From Methanolobus sp. ZRKC5 (lineage in GTDB: Archaea; Halobacteriota; Methanosarcinia; Methanosarcinales; Methanosarcinaceae), in contig NZ_CP151792.1 in assembly GCF_038446525.1 (NCBI RefSeq), positions 2,604,001 to 2,668,000 of the forward strand: a stretch of 64,000 bases of DNA, read 5' to 3'. Below the pieces are notes generated by a model. That model saw only the letters and a list, made by a program, of their open reading frames with translations, searched no databases and had not been told where the DNA came from. Positions 55,473 through 64,000 of this stretch are shown one piece after another. A program made the translations under genes and the position numbers. Within the stretch, counting starts at the first letter, position 1. Every line of letters starts with the position of its first letter.

Positions 55473-56657
55473 ATGAGGTCCCTTATATTCGATCCTTTCT
55501 CAGGCGCTGCCGGAGATATGATACTTGGAAGTCTTATCAGTCTTGGTGCTGACAGGGCAAATATTTGCGAGATAATTGAATCTGCTGTTGATGTATCAGT
55601 CTCCGTGGACCGGGCCAATAAGAAGGGTATAGATGCAGTTAATGTGCACATAAATGTGCCACATGAGGAGCACTCCCGGCATTATCATGAGCTAGTGGAT
55701 ATCATCAAGGCTGCCGGACTTTCCCCACCGGTTGAAAAGAGCGCACTTGATGTATTTGCCATCATGGCCGAGGCAGAGTCAAAAGTACACGGCGAGTCTA
55801 TGGAAGAACTCCATTTCCATGAAGTGGGGCAGAATGATGCTCTTGCCGACGTGATAGGTTCATGTGCTGCTATCTATGAGATTGGTGCAGACTCCATATT
55901 TTGTACCCCTGTCAATGTAGGTGGTGGAAGGGTCAAAGCTGCACATGGTTCTATGGCTGTGCCTGCACCGGCAACCCTGGAGATTCTAAGGGCAGGCAAT
56001 CTTTTGTCATACGGCTCTGGAAACCGTGAACTACTCACACCTACAGGCGCTGCGTTGTTGTCCTATTTTGCAAAGCCGATCGATAACCTTCCCAAAGGCA
56101 AGGTCCTTTCAGTAGGCTACGGAGCCGGGGATGCAGACACAGAAGACCCCAACGTGCTGCGCAGCATGCTCGTGGAAGTCGCTGACGTGCTGACAAAGGA
56201 CCAGATAGAGGTACTGGAAACCAATGTGGACGATGTAACCGGTGAGGTTCTGGGGAACCTGTTTGACAAACTACTTGCCGCAGGTGCAAGGGATGTTGCC
56301 ATCACACCCACAATAATGAAAAAGGGCAGGTCTGGACATATCATCAAGGTCATAACAAAATCACAGAACAGTGAACGGGTTGCAAGGGAAATCATGAAAG
56401 AGACCGGCACTTTAGGTATTCGTGTGATTCCTACAGTCCATCGTTTTGTTGCTGACCGCAGGATGGATAAGGTAAGCATTCAGCTTAAAAGTGAGGATTT
56501 TACGGTTGCTGTGAAGATCGCGCAGGACAAGACAGGTGAAATATTGCATATCTCTGCTGAGTATGAGGACTGCCGTAAGGTTGCTGATAAGATTGGTCTG
56601 CCACTGAAAGAAGTTATCAGACGGGTTGAGGAAGAAGCCTGGGGGAAGTTTGAGTAG
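55473..56657 (+). CDS. larC: nickel-pincer cofactor biosynthesis protein LarC
   Basis: 394 aa, single frame (in Lactiplantibacillus larC is split and needs frameshifting). LarC inserts nickel into the pincer nucleotide using CTP. Conserved parts: FDPFSGAAGDMILGSLISLGA at the start, HYHELVDIIKAAGLSPPV, LHFHEVGQNDALADVIG, ELLTPTGAALL and ETNVDDVTGEVLG with metal-binding acidic residues. Confidence 0.93.
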   Translation: MRSLIFDPFSGAAGDMILGSLISLGADRANICEIIESAVDVSVSVDRANKKGIDAVNVHINVPHEEHSRHYHELVDIIKAAGLSPPVEKSALDVFAIMAEAESKVHGESMEELHFHEVGQNDALADVIGSCAAIYEIGADSIFCTPVNVGGGRVKAAHGSMAVPAPATLEILRAGNLLSYGSGNRELLTPTGAALLSYFAKPIDNLPKGKVLSVGYGAGDADTEDPNVLRSMLVEVADVLTKDQIEVLETNVDDVTGEVLGNLFDKLLAAGARDVAITPTIMKKGRSGHIIKVITKSQNSERVAREIMKETGTLGIRVIPTVHRFVADRRMDKVSIQLKSEDFTVAVKIAQDKTGEILHISAEYEDCRKVADKIGLPLKEVIRRVEEEAWGKFE

Positions 56658-56754
56658 GATTCCTTCAATTTTTCTTTTTTAGTTTTTCCTTTATGTCATT
56701 TTAAACTTCAGTCTACCACAAACAATCTAAAGCATCCCGGCAAATACAGAGCAA

Positions 56755-57651
56755 ATGATAGACGATGTTGTGAAGTTATTCAAGAAAATGGATAGCAAGG
56801 ATCTGCGCATACTCACCGGTATTGAGATAGGCATGAGGGACTTTGAATGGGTGCCGGTGGAGGAGTTAATGAAGTTCACTCGCTTGCCGTATTCTTCTCT
56901 TGTGTATAAGATGAAAGCTCTTATAAGGAACAATATGGTTATCGGGACCAACCAGCCATATGAAGGTTATCAGATATACTTCGATGGTTATGATACACTT
57001 GCTCTTAATGCTCTTGTGAAGAGGGGAACCATTAGTGCCATTGGTGATGAGATAGGTGTTGGTAAGGAATCTGTGGTTCATGAAGCTGTGAAGGAACCTG
57101 AGCTTGGTCTGGGAGAGCCTCGGGGTGTTATCCTGAAATTCCACAGGGAAGGACGGACCAGTTTTAAGAATGTCAAAAGATTACGTTCTCATCTTGAGGG
57201 CAAGGAACATTTCTCATGGATATATGCTGCAAGACTTGCTGCAAAAAGAGAGGCAGAGATTATCAGGAAACTATATCCTGATGTTTCAGTTCCAGAGTTA
57301 ATTGACAATAATCGCCATGCTCTTGTCATGGATGTTGCAAAAGGGACTCTTCTGTACAGGACAAAACTTGCAGAACCGCAATGGTTCCTTGACGAGATCA
57401 TCAGGCAGGTAGGCATAGTTTATGAAAAAGGTTACATTCATTCTGACCTTAGCGAGTACAACATCTTCGTTATCGAGGGTGGAGTGCAATTCATCGACTG
57501 GCCTCAGTGCGTGGAAATAAGCCATCTTCATGCGGATGAGTTGCTTGAAAGGGATGTATCCAACGTGCTCAAACACTTCAAGCGCAAATACAACATCAAA
57601 ATGGATTTGAGCGAGGTTATATCGCATATAAAAGATGGTCAGGAGTCATAA
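56755..57651 (+). CDS. rio2: RIO2-type atypical protein kinase
   Basis: 298 aa. N-terminal winged helix (residues 1-85, ILTGIEIGMRDFEWVPVEELMKFTRLPYSSLVYK) and RIO kinase domain: GVILKFHREGRTSFKNV (Lys for ATP), YIHSDLSEYNIFV (catalytic Asp) and FIDWPQCVEISH (metal Asp). Acts in maturation of the small ribosomal subunit. Start ATG at 56755; DUF460 gene follows by 32 nt. Confidence 0.95.
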   Translation: MIDDVVKLFKKMDSKDLRILTGIEIGMRDFEWVPVEELMKFTRLPYSSLVYKMKALIRNNMVIGTNQPYEGYQIYFDGYDTLALNALVKRGTISAIGDEIGVGKESVVHEAVKEPELGLGEPRGVILKFHREGRTSFKNVKRLRSHLEGKEHFSWIYAARLAAKREAEIIRKLYPDVSVPELIDNNRHALVMDVAKGTLLYRTKLAEPQWFLDEIIRQVGIVYEKGYIHSDLSEYNIFVIEGGVQFIDWPQCVEISHLHADELLERDVSNVLKHFKRKYNIKMDLSEVISHIKDGQES

Positions 57652-57683
57652 ATATATCATAGTAATGACATAAAATAAACTGT

Positions 57684-59663
57684 ATGCAAAACGGTGTCAT
57701 ATACGGCATTGACATAGCAAAGGGCTCTTCCAGGGCACAGGAGGTTCCCAGATATGCCGTTGCCGTTCTTCGGGATGGCGAGATAAACCATTACACAATG
57801 GTCCGGTTACACAGGATACTCCGTATGCTGAACAAGGACCGGCCTGATTATATTGCAGTTGATAATATTTTTGAGCTCGCAGCAAATAAACGGGAGCTAA
57901 TACGTTTTCTTGAAAAACTCCCAGGTAATACAAAACTGGTGCAGGTCACCGGAGGTATTCATCAGAAATCTCTGCTTCGTCTGGCAAAGGAGCATGGTCT
58001 CTCTTTCAACCAATTGGATCCTAATCAGGAAGCTGAAGCCTGTGCAATTCTTGCAAGTCTTGGAGTAGGTGCTGAGGTCTCTCTTTTTGAAGATATCACC
58101 CGCATAAAAGTAAGTCGTGCCCGTTCACTTGGCAGAGGTGGCTGGAGCCAGAACCGCTATCGAAGAAAAGTCCATGGGGCTGTCAGGGAAAAGAGCAGGG
58201 AGGTCGAGAGCACCCTGCGTAAGTTCTCCAGAGAAACGGGTTTTACTTATTCCGAACATATTACTGAGGGCTTTGGTGGATATGTCCGGGCTGAATTTAC
58301 TGTAAATGCAAGACGTGAGCTTGTGCCGGTCAAACCCTCTGCTAATGCTGATGCCCAGGTTACTGTCAAAAATGTTGAAAGGGACAAGATACAGTATATA
58401 CCTATCAAAAAAACAGGACGCAAATACACGATTGTCGGAATAGACCCCGGCACAACCGTAGGAATTGCTATTATTTCTCTTGACGGAGAATTGCTTCTTT
58501 CTGATAGCACACGCGGTATCTCACATGATGAGGTTGTTAGGTTGGTAGCTGAATATGGTAAACCAATACTTGTAGCCACGGATGTCTATCCTGTTCCATC
58601 AGCAGTTGAAAAGATACGCCGCAGTTTCAATGCAGTTATCTGGACTCCGGGTGGTGAGATACGGGCAGAGGAAAAGATAGCAATTGCCAGACAATTCGGA
58701 TATTCCAATGACCATGAGCGTGATTCACTCACTGCAGCATTATCCGCGTACAAAGCGTACAAAAATGTATTTTCGAAGGTTGGGAAGAGAGCTCCTAAAT
58801 ATCTTGATATCGACAGTATAAAGTTCCATGTGATAAACGGTGAGTCCATAGATGAGGCCATCGAAAAGGTTGCATCCGAGTCAAGGATAAAGATCAGAAT
58901 GAAGCCGGAGGCAGAAACGCAAAAAGAAGAACCTGCCGATGTGGATGAACAAATAAAGAAACTGCGTGAGGAGCTCAGGCATAGGAATTCCCAGATAAAG
59001 CAGCTCAAAGATTATGTTTCTGAACTCAAATACGAGGCTGGACAAAAGGAAAGATTTGTTGAGCAACTGGAAATGCGCATCAAAAAGGTCAAAACGTCAA
59101 TTTACCGACAGGTGAGGCGGGAAAAAGAGATTCATATAAGGGACAATGAAATAGAGCGTCTCAACAAAGAGCTTGGCAAAATGAAAAAATCCCTGCGTAA
59201 CCAGCGCAAACAAAACAAACGCCTCAAGCAGATACGCAAAAAAGAAGTAAGGGGAGAGGGACTTCCGGTAAAGGTCATCTCATCGTTCACGCGGGAAGCG
59301 ATACAGCACACTATTGAGCTTTACGGCATCAGGGAAAATGATGTAATTTACCTGAGAGATCCAAGTGGTGGAGGTCCTGTAACGGCTTCATTGCTGGTTG
59401 AAGCAAAGATCAAGGCAGTTATCATACGTGAAGACATGCCACACGGGGCACTTGAATATTTTTATGAAGGCAATGTTCCTGTGTTAAAAGATGTACAGAT
59501 TCATCTCATTGGTGACCTCGCTTCTGTAGAACCCGGAATCCTTGAGGGTGCGATAGAAGAATGGCAAAAAGGAGCCGATGAGCGGCGCAAGGAAAAAGAA
59601 CATAAACAAGTCCAGTCCATTCTGGAAGAGTATAAGAGTGAACGCAGGAGAGGGCTTGCATAG
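57684..59663 (+). CDS. DUF460 protein (RNase H-like fold, coiled coil)
   Basis: 659 aa. An N-terminal nuclease-like part (YGIDIAKGSSR, YIAVDNIFELAAN), a second RuvC/RNase H-like module with IVGIDPGTTVGIAIISLDGELL near residue 252 and HERDSLTAALSAYKAY later, a long coiled coil (about residues 410-545, rich in K, E, R, Q) and a C-terminal domain. Conserved in archaea next to RIO or tRNA genes; presumed nucleic-acid enzyme, activity not established. Probably in one transcript with rio2. Confidence 0.85.
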   Translation: MQNGVIYGIDIAKGSSRAQEVPRYAVAVLRDGEINHYTMVRLHRILRMLNKDRPDYIAVDNIFELAANKRELIRFLEKLPGNTKLVQVTGGIHQKSLLRLAKEHGLSFNQLDPNQEAEACAILASLGVGAEVSLFEDITRIKVSRARSLGRGGWSQNRYRRKVHGAVREKSREVESTLRKFSRETGFTYSEHITEGFGGYVRAEFTVNARRELVPVKPSANADAQVTVKNVERDKIQYIPIKKTGRKYTIVGIDPGTTVGIAIISLDGELLLSDSTRGISHDEVVRLVAEYGKPILVATDVYPVPSAVEKIRRSFNAVIWTPGGEIRAEEKIAIARQFGYSNDHERDSLTAALSAYKAYKNVFSKVGKRAPKYLDIDSIKFHVINGESIDEAIEKVASESRIKIRMKPEAETQKEEPADVDEQIKKLREELRHRNSQIKQLKDYVSELKYEAGQKERFVEQLEMRIKKVKTSIYRQVRREKEIHIRDNEIERLNKELGKMKKSLRNQRKQNKRLKQIRKKEVRGEGLPVKVISSFTREAIQHTIELYGIRENDVIYLRDPSGGGPVTASLLVEAKIKAVIIREDMPHGALEYFYEGNVPVLKDVQIHLIGDLASVEPGILEGAIEEWQKGADERRKEKEHKQVQSILEEYKSERRRGLA

Positions 59664-59703
59664 ATGAAGTTGTCTGAATCTGGAAAATAAGAGGTTAATG
59701 ATT

Positions 59704-60345
59704 ATGAAAAGGTCATCACTACTGCTGGCAGGTGGTTTAGGAGCCCGTCTTAATGGCAGGGAAAAAGCGTTGATGATGTATCAGGACAACACATTGCTGG
59801 AACGCACACTTGCTGTTTTGGATGAAGTTTCTGATGAGGTTATCGTGTCTCTGAGGGATAGTGAGCAGGTGCGGCAATTCTCTGAATATCTCGTAGACAG
59901 AAAAGTTGTAACAGATAAGATAAAAAATGCAGGTCCACTTGCAGGAATGCTTGCAGGTTTTGAGGAAGCCTGTGGTGACTATGTTTTTACGGTAGCATGT
60001 GACATGCCGTTTCTTAATGGGCAGTTAATTGATATGATGTTTAATATGGTGGAAGAACACGATGCATTGATACCCATTAGTGAGTATGGGACAAAGGAGC
60101 CACTGCATTCTGTGTATCACAAGGATAAGATGCTGGTGGCAATTGAACATACTATGGGGGAAGGACACAGGAGCATACTTGCTCCGGTATCTTCTCTGGA
60201 CGATGTTCTGTACCTGGATGCCGATGTGATGAAAAAAATAGACAAAGGCCTTAAGAGTTTTGTCAACATAAATATCCCCTCAGATATGACAAAACTGGAT
60301 AATGTTAATCATGAAAACCTTGATGATAATGATAGTTCCGCTTGA
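59704..60345 (+). CDS. mobA: molybdenum cofactor guanylyltransferase (MobA-like)
   Basis: 213 aa from ATG 59704 (GAGG 9 nt before; ATG 59698 also possible). Nucleotidyltransferase motif LLAGGLGARLNGREKALM, then GPLAGMLAGFEEACGDYVFTVACDMPFL (metal Asp), and HRSILAP. Attaches GMP to molybdopterin or tungstopterin, needed for formylmethanofuran dehydrogenase. Other GTP-transferases share this fold, so the substrate is inferred. Confidence 0.85.
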   Translation: MKRSSLLLAGGLGARLNGREKALMMYQDNTLLERTLAVLDEVSDEVIVSLRDSEQVRQFSEYLVDRKVVTDKIKNAGPLAGMLAGFEEACGDYVFTVACDMPFLNGQLIDMMFNMVEEHDALIPISEYGTKEPLHSVYHKDKMLVAIEHTMGEGHRSILAPVSSLDDVLYLDADVMKKIDKGLKSFVNINIPSDMTKLDNVNHENLDDNDSSA

Positions 60346-60359
60346 AGGGATGTGTTAAA

Positions 60360-60902
60360 ATGATAGACAATGATATCGTTATAAAAAAAGCTATCATAAG
60401 AATTGCTAATGAGTATGATCTTGACACCGAGGTCGTGGAAAGTGCAATAAAGGGTTCTGAAGACCCATTGGACCTTGACGTAATGGTCAGTGAAGGTATC
60501 TTCTGCTTCCGTGGGCCGAATGACGATGTTAAACATGACAATGCTTCTATTTGCCTTTCACATAAGATACTGGCAAATATCGGTGTGGCAAAAATTTTGA
60601 TTCCTCTTATGTGTGAAAGAATTCGGAAATGGGATCATGAAGATATAAATGTCCTGTTGTCACTGCTAAAGAAAGTGGTTACAATAATGGAACTTAATCC
60701 TGATGAATATCCGGGTCTTCAGGCATGCAGTATTAACCCTGCCGAACTACCATCTGAGAAAATACCTGAAGATATAGGTGACAGACATTACGTTTGGGCA
60801 ATGGACAAGAAAGGCATGTGTCTGGTAGGTGTCGATGCTAACAGGCTTATTCACATAGATGATCTACGCAAGGGTCAGGAAGATGTAAAATTGGTTTGTT
60901 GA
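60360..60902 (+). CDS. unknown protein behind mobA
   Basis: 180 aa, not recognised. Starts IDNDIVIKKAIIRIANEYDLDTEVVESAIKGSEDPLDLDV and ends GDRHYVWAMDKKGMCLVGVDANRLIHIDDL; no membrane segments. Fourteen nt behind mobA with GGATGTG upstream, so likely cotranscribed. Confidence 0.7.
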   Translation: MIDNDIVIKKAIIRIANEYDLDTEVVESAIKGSEDPLDLDVMVSEGIFCFRGPNDDVKHDNASICLSHKILANIGVAKILIPLMCERIRKWDHEDINVLLSLLKKVVTIMELNPDEYPGLQACSINPAELPSEKIPEDIGDRHYVWAMDKKGMCLVGVDANRLIHIDDLRKGQEDVKLVC

Positions 60903-61097
60903 TTGTTTTCAGTAAATCACAAAATTCATTTTCATATCCTTTTTTCTTTAATTGTTGGCATTTTTACCTTTATTATCCGAATAATTTCGATAGCTTAATT
61001 AATATGTTATGTACATTGAGAAAAAATAAAAGTTATAATGCACTGCTTTATGGCGGTATATAGAATCATGTTATTTGTTTTGGAGTTGGTTAACTGA

Positions 61098-61739
61098 ATG
61101 GATCCTGATATGCCGGAAGAATGGTTCAAATTAGCATTTGATGCCGAAGATCCGGAAGAGAAGTTTGAATATTTTTCGCTCATATTGGAGTGTGAGCATC
61201 TGGATCCTGAACTATGGAGTAATGAGGCTATAGCACTCGTTTGGAACAACAAGGGTATAGCACTTTCTTTTCTTGGTAGGGATGAAGAGGCGTTGGAATG
61301 CTTCAGAAACTCTGTTTTTCTCAACAAAAATGATGTTGATGCTTTATGCAATATGGGTGTGGTTCTCTTCAATATGGGTGAATATGAAGAGTCCATCAAA
61401 TGTTATAACCGGATACTTGCCTTTGATCCTGGCAATGAGAATGCATGGGTAAACAAAGGCGATATACTTGAAGTAATGGGTGATCATAACGAAGCCATCA
61501 ACTGCTATAGCAAGGTTCACAAAGAAATTGAGCTTGATAATAAGTTTGCTGTTGTATGGAATAAAAAAGGACTTGCTTACTTTGGTCTTGGACAATATGA
61601 AAACGCAGCAGAATGTTTTTCCAGGGTTCTCCTGATCGATCCTGAACATAGCGAGGCAATAGAAAATCTTAAGCTTGCAATGATAAATACTAAAAAGATG
61701 AACGATGATATGAAATATCAAAGTTCTTCTTGTTTGTGA
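61098..61739 (+). CDS. tetratricopeptide-repeat protein
   Basis: 213 aa with about four TPR units: WNNKGIALSFLGRDEEALECF, LCNMGVVLFNMGEYEESIKCY, WVNKGDILEVMGDHNEAINCY, WNKKGLAYFGLGQYENAAECF. Protein-protein scaffold of unknown partner. Convergent with the beta-CASP nuclease gene. Confidence 0.87.
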   Translation: MDPDMPEEWFKLAFDAEDPEEKFEYFSLILECEHLDPELWSNEAIALVWNNKGIALSFLGRDEEALECFRNSVFLNKNDVDALCNMGVVLFNMGEYEESIKCYNRILAFDPGNENAWVNKGDILEVMGDHNEAINCYSKVHKEIELDNKFAVVWNKKGLAYFGLGQYENAAECFSRVLLIDPEHSEAIENLKLAMINTKKMNDDMKYQSSSCL

Positions 61740-61754
61740 ATTGATATTTTTGGT

Positions 61755-62993
61755 TTATAGTGTAAAGCGCTCGCCTATTTCCGGTGCGAATGCCTCAACG
61801 CCTATTTCTTCTTTAACCCAGTCTGCAAATCCTTCACAGTCGTCTCCATGCATAGTGAAGACATGTTCAGTCCCTCTGTCACAGAACTCCTTTACCATTT
61901 CTTTAAGCTCTTTGTCTCCGGAGTGGGCGGAAAAATCATATTGCTCTACTTTTGGTTTAAGGTGCTGGACAATTCCATCATTATCTATGTTTCCGGTGTC
62001 CAATGCCATTCTGCCGTTAGTACCTTCCACCTGGTATCCTGTAAGTATTATCTTCGATTTTGGGTCCTTGTATAGCTTATTGATGTAATAGAGCACAGGT
62101 CCGCCGTTGAGCATTCCGGCTGTAGTAACAACTACGGAAGATTCAAGGGCAATTCTGTTTCTTTTACGACCAGTCACCATGGTGGCATTGGAAAATGCTT
62201 TTTTAAGATGGGTGGGGTTGCGTATGTATTCAGGATGTTTTGACATGATCTTGTATGCCTGTACTCCCATTCCATCAACATAGGCTCTGATTCCATAGGA
62301 ATCCAGAAGCATCAATATTTCCTGCGTTCTTCCGATTGCAAAGGCTGGAATTATAACACTGCCTCCAATGTTGAGAGTGTCCTGTACGGAATCGATGAAT
62401 TCCTTCTCAATTTCTTTTCGTGGGGAATGGTCATCTCCAAAATATGTGCTTTCAGTTATGAGTATGTCTGAATCAGGGAAGTCAATTGCACCGAGAACCA
62501 GTCGGGTGTCGTCAGTATTGATATCTCCTGTATAGAACAGGCTTTTACCCTCTTTATCCCGGACATGGATCGCTGATGCACCGGGAATATGCCCTGCATT
62601 CAGGAACTCAACATCGTATCCATGTGTGTGAAATTCAACTCCCGTATCCACTTGTTTTGTTTTATGGACAAACTTTGAGAGGTCAATAGAATCATATGCT
62701 GGTATTTCTCCTTTCCTTTCCGCAATTCTCAATGTATCATTTGCCAGCATATGTGTGAGGTCAAAAGTAGGTGGTGTCATGTAGATATCAGGTTCAAGGT
62801 CCATTAGGTTTGGAACCGCACCAGAGTGGTCTATGTGTGCATGGGATACAAGCACAGCCTCAGGACGTGACCCATTCACTGGGTACTTTATATGCTCTCC
62901 CGGAGACACTCCGTAATCCATCATAAGTTTATCATCAACGAGGACTGCCGATCTTCCAACTTCCCTGCATGCACCTTTGAATTCCAGTTCCAT
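61755..62993 (-). CDS. beta-CASP metallo-beta-lactamase nuclease (aCPSF2 type)
   Basis: 412 aa without KH domains, the size of archaeal aCPSF2. Motifs: SHAHIDHSGAVP (2), GHIPGASAIHV (3), FYTGDIN (4), the beta-CASP part with SVIIPAFAIGRTQEILM, TTAGMLNGGP, ILTGYQVEGTNGR and SAHSGDKEL. A zinc 5'-3' exoribonuclease/endonuclease of RNA decay and 3' processing. GAGGTATAC precedes the ATG; lies upstream of topA's 3' end on the other side of a 16-nt gap, same strand, probably one transcript. Confidence 0.93.
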   Translation of the reverse strand: MELEFKGACREVGRSAVLVDDKLMMDYGVSPGEHIKYPVNGSRPEAVLVSHAHIDHSGAVPNLMDLEPDIYMTPPTFDLTHMLANDTLRIAERKGEIPAYDSIDLSKFVHKTKQVDTGVEFHTHGYDVEFLNAGHIPGASAIHVRDKEGKSLFYTGDINTDDTRLVLGAIDFPDSDILITESTYFGDDHSPRKEIEKEFIDSVQDTLNIGGSVIIPAFAIGRTQEILMLLDSYGIRAYVDGMGVQAYKIMSKHPEYIRNPTHLKKAFSNATMVTGRKRNRIALESSVVVTTAGMLNGGPVLYYINKLYKDPKSKIILTGYQVEGTNGRMALDTGNIDNDGIVQHLKPKVEQYDFSAHSGDKELKEMVKEFCDRGTEHVFTMHGDDCEGFADWVKEEIGVEAFAPEIGERFTL

Positions 62994-63009
62994 GTATACC
63001 TCACTCCTT

Positions 63010-64000
63010 TCAATCTATTTCAGACTGCCATTTCTTTAATTTCTTAACAGGTATACTTGTAACTTTTGCAAGTTCTATAGCATCAGCAGTGCACAGATCA
63101 TCCACGCTACAAATTCCAGCATCAGTAAGTTTTTCCGCGGTAACCTTCCCAATTCCGGATATATCGTTAATTGTCTTTGGGCGTTCCTTGTCCTTGTCAG
63201 TGCCTTGCTTTTGTTTTTCTTCTTCCTGTGTTTTTTGCCATTCAAGGAAGTTACAATGTGGACATCCAAGGTTCCATGGCCTTTTACCGGAGTTGATTAT
63301 GCGTATGTGGTACAGACCATGTTCCTCGCATAATTTATCTGTAACCACAATTTGTCCTGATCGTGGAAGGGGAAGTGCAAAATTACAGTCGGGGTACCCG
63401 TCACATCCTATAAAACGGGATCCTCTCTTTGATCTCATTATCATGAGGTTGGACTTACACTTAGAACAAACACCAATGATCTTATCCTCTCGAAGACCAG
63501 CACGCAATGATTCAGTGATATCTTCCTTGTTTCCTTCAAGGTCATTGAACATCAGCTCCAGCATTTCCCTGGATTCATTCAGTACATCATCTTCAGGTAT
63601 CTCACCTTCTGCTATCCTGTCCATATCAGCTTCAAGTTTGCTGGTCATATCTGGTTTAGAAATGGTGGGTGCGAACTTCTCAAGAGCATCAACAACAGCA
63701 ATTGCGGTCTTGGTAGGCTGTAAAGGATTTCCATGCACGTAGGCTCTTGAATAAAGTTTACTGATGATCTCGTGACGGGTTGCTTTGGTACCAAGTCCCA
63801 TCTCTTCCATGATTCTTATAAGTCTGCCCTGACCGTATCTTCCAGGAGGTTGTGTTTCTTTTGCCTCGACTTCTACTTCGTTCACATTGAGCTTATCGCC
63901 TTCACTAAGCTCTGGTAAAAGTCTGTCTTCAGGCGCATTGTAATGATAATACCATCTCCATCCGGAAACAACAAGTCTTGCACCGTTCGCCTTGAATTCC
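63010..64000 (-). CDS. topA: DNA topoisomerase I (type IA), C-terminal part
   Basis: The frame is open through the right edge, so the N-terminal TOPRIM and catalytic Tyr are outside. Visible: GARLVVSGWRWYYHYNAPED near the edge, ETQPPGRYGQGRLIRIMEEMGLGTKATRHEII (domain I/IV closing region), zinc fingers CSKCKSNLMIMRSKRGSRFIGC and CEEHGLYH ... CPHCNF, and a helix-hairpin-helix end (TINDISGIGKVTAEKLTDAGI). Relaxes negative supercoils. Gene order topA then aCPSF2 gene on the minus strand. Confidence 0.93.
   Translation of the reverse strand, partial: EFKANGARLVVSGWRWYYHYNAPEDRLLPELSEGDKLNVNEVEVEAKETQPPGRYGQGRLIRIMEEMGLGTKATRHEIISKLYSRAYVHGNPLQPTKTAIAVVDALEKFAPTISKPDMTSKLEADMDRIAEGEIPEDDVLNESREMLELMFNDLEGNKEDITESLRAGLREDKIIGVCSKCKSNLMIMRSKRGSRFIGCDGYPDCNFALPLPRSGQIVVTDKLCEEHGLYHIRIINSGKRPWNLGCPHCNFLEWQKTQEEEKQKQGTDKDKERPKTINDISGIGKVTAEKLTDAGICSVDDLCTADAIELAKVTSIPVKKLKKWQSEID

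Overview
The window comes from a euryarchaeal methanogen of the Methanosarcinales, most likely a methylotrophic member of the Methanosarcinaceae close to Methanolobus or Methanococcoides. Pointers are the AT-rich DNA, archaeal information genes (RIO2 kinase, an aCPSF2-type beta-CASP nuclease, DUF460, topoisomerase IA), the methanogen homocysteine synthesis genes (MA1821/MA1822/COG2122 type), DUF2111 and MM0924-type proteins, a PEF-CTERM-like surface protein and GGTGAT Shine-Dalgarno (SD) sequences. The genus is inference. I found no tRNA, rRNA or CRISPR array.

Layout. 1-7 kb: start of a PhnD-like sensor protein (cut by the edge), pyruvate kinase, a large FAD/4Fe-4S/CCG oxidoreductase with a Met/Pro-rich tail, and a DUF134 regulator with a zinc ribbon next to a radical SAM enzyme; a perfect 22-bp palindrome abuts the regulator start codon. 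7-20 kb is the accessory part: membrane proteins, a RelE-type toxin and antitoxin hit by an IS66-family element, a methyltransferase, a PLD-like nuclease with zinc ribbons, flavodoxin with a Cys-rich partner, a 329-aa unknown gene split by a second IS66 copy that itself carries an IS5 element, a secreted cohesin-like protein, and several decayed genes. 20-35 kb: uvrA, a 7TM histidine kinase, purB, a CDGSH protein, amt-glnK, a glutamine amidotransferase, a chemoreceptor, a PsiE-like protein, a surface protein and an EamA exporter. 35-43 kb is again mobile: a 194-bp MITE with IS66 ends, a GNAT enzyme, thrC, a broken TfoX-like gene, a frameshifted third IS66 copy, a metallophosphatase, and an IS1 element that truncates a flavin oxidoreductase.

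43-64 kb is mostly conserved: an Hsp20, a PAS/GAF kinase, a three-gene homocysteine cluster, AIM24, a redoxin-thioredoxin reductase pair, a TetR regulator with matching palindromes at its own promoter and at an aldo/keto reductase promoter, larB-larC (nickel-pincer cofactor), RIO2, DUF460, mobA, a TPR protein, aCPSF2 and the 3' part of topA.

The most unexpected pattern is at translation starts. Several genes (IS66 transposase, the cohesin-like protein, AIM24, a 156-aa unknown, perhaps a Cys-rich protein) have a good SD sequence at normal spacing but AUA, AUC, AUU, CUG or ACG where the start codon should be, with no ATG, GTG or TTG that would give a full-length protein. Other points worth a second look are the IS66/MITE family with exact 8-bp target duplications, an 8-bp tandem duplication that breaks a small gene, and the DUF134-radical SAM pair with its start-site palindrome.
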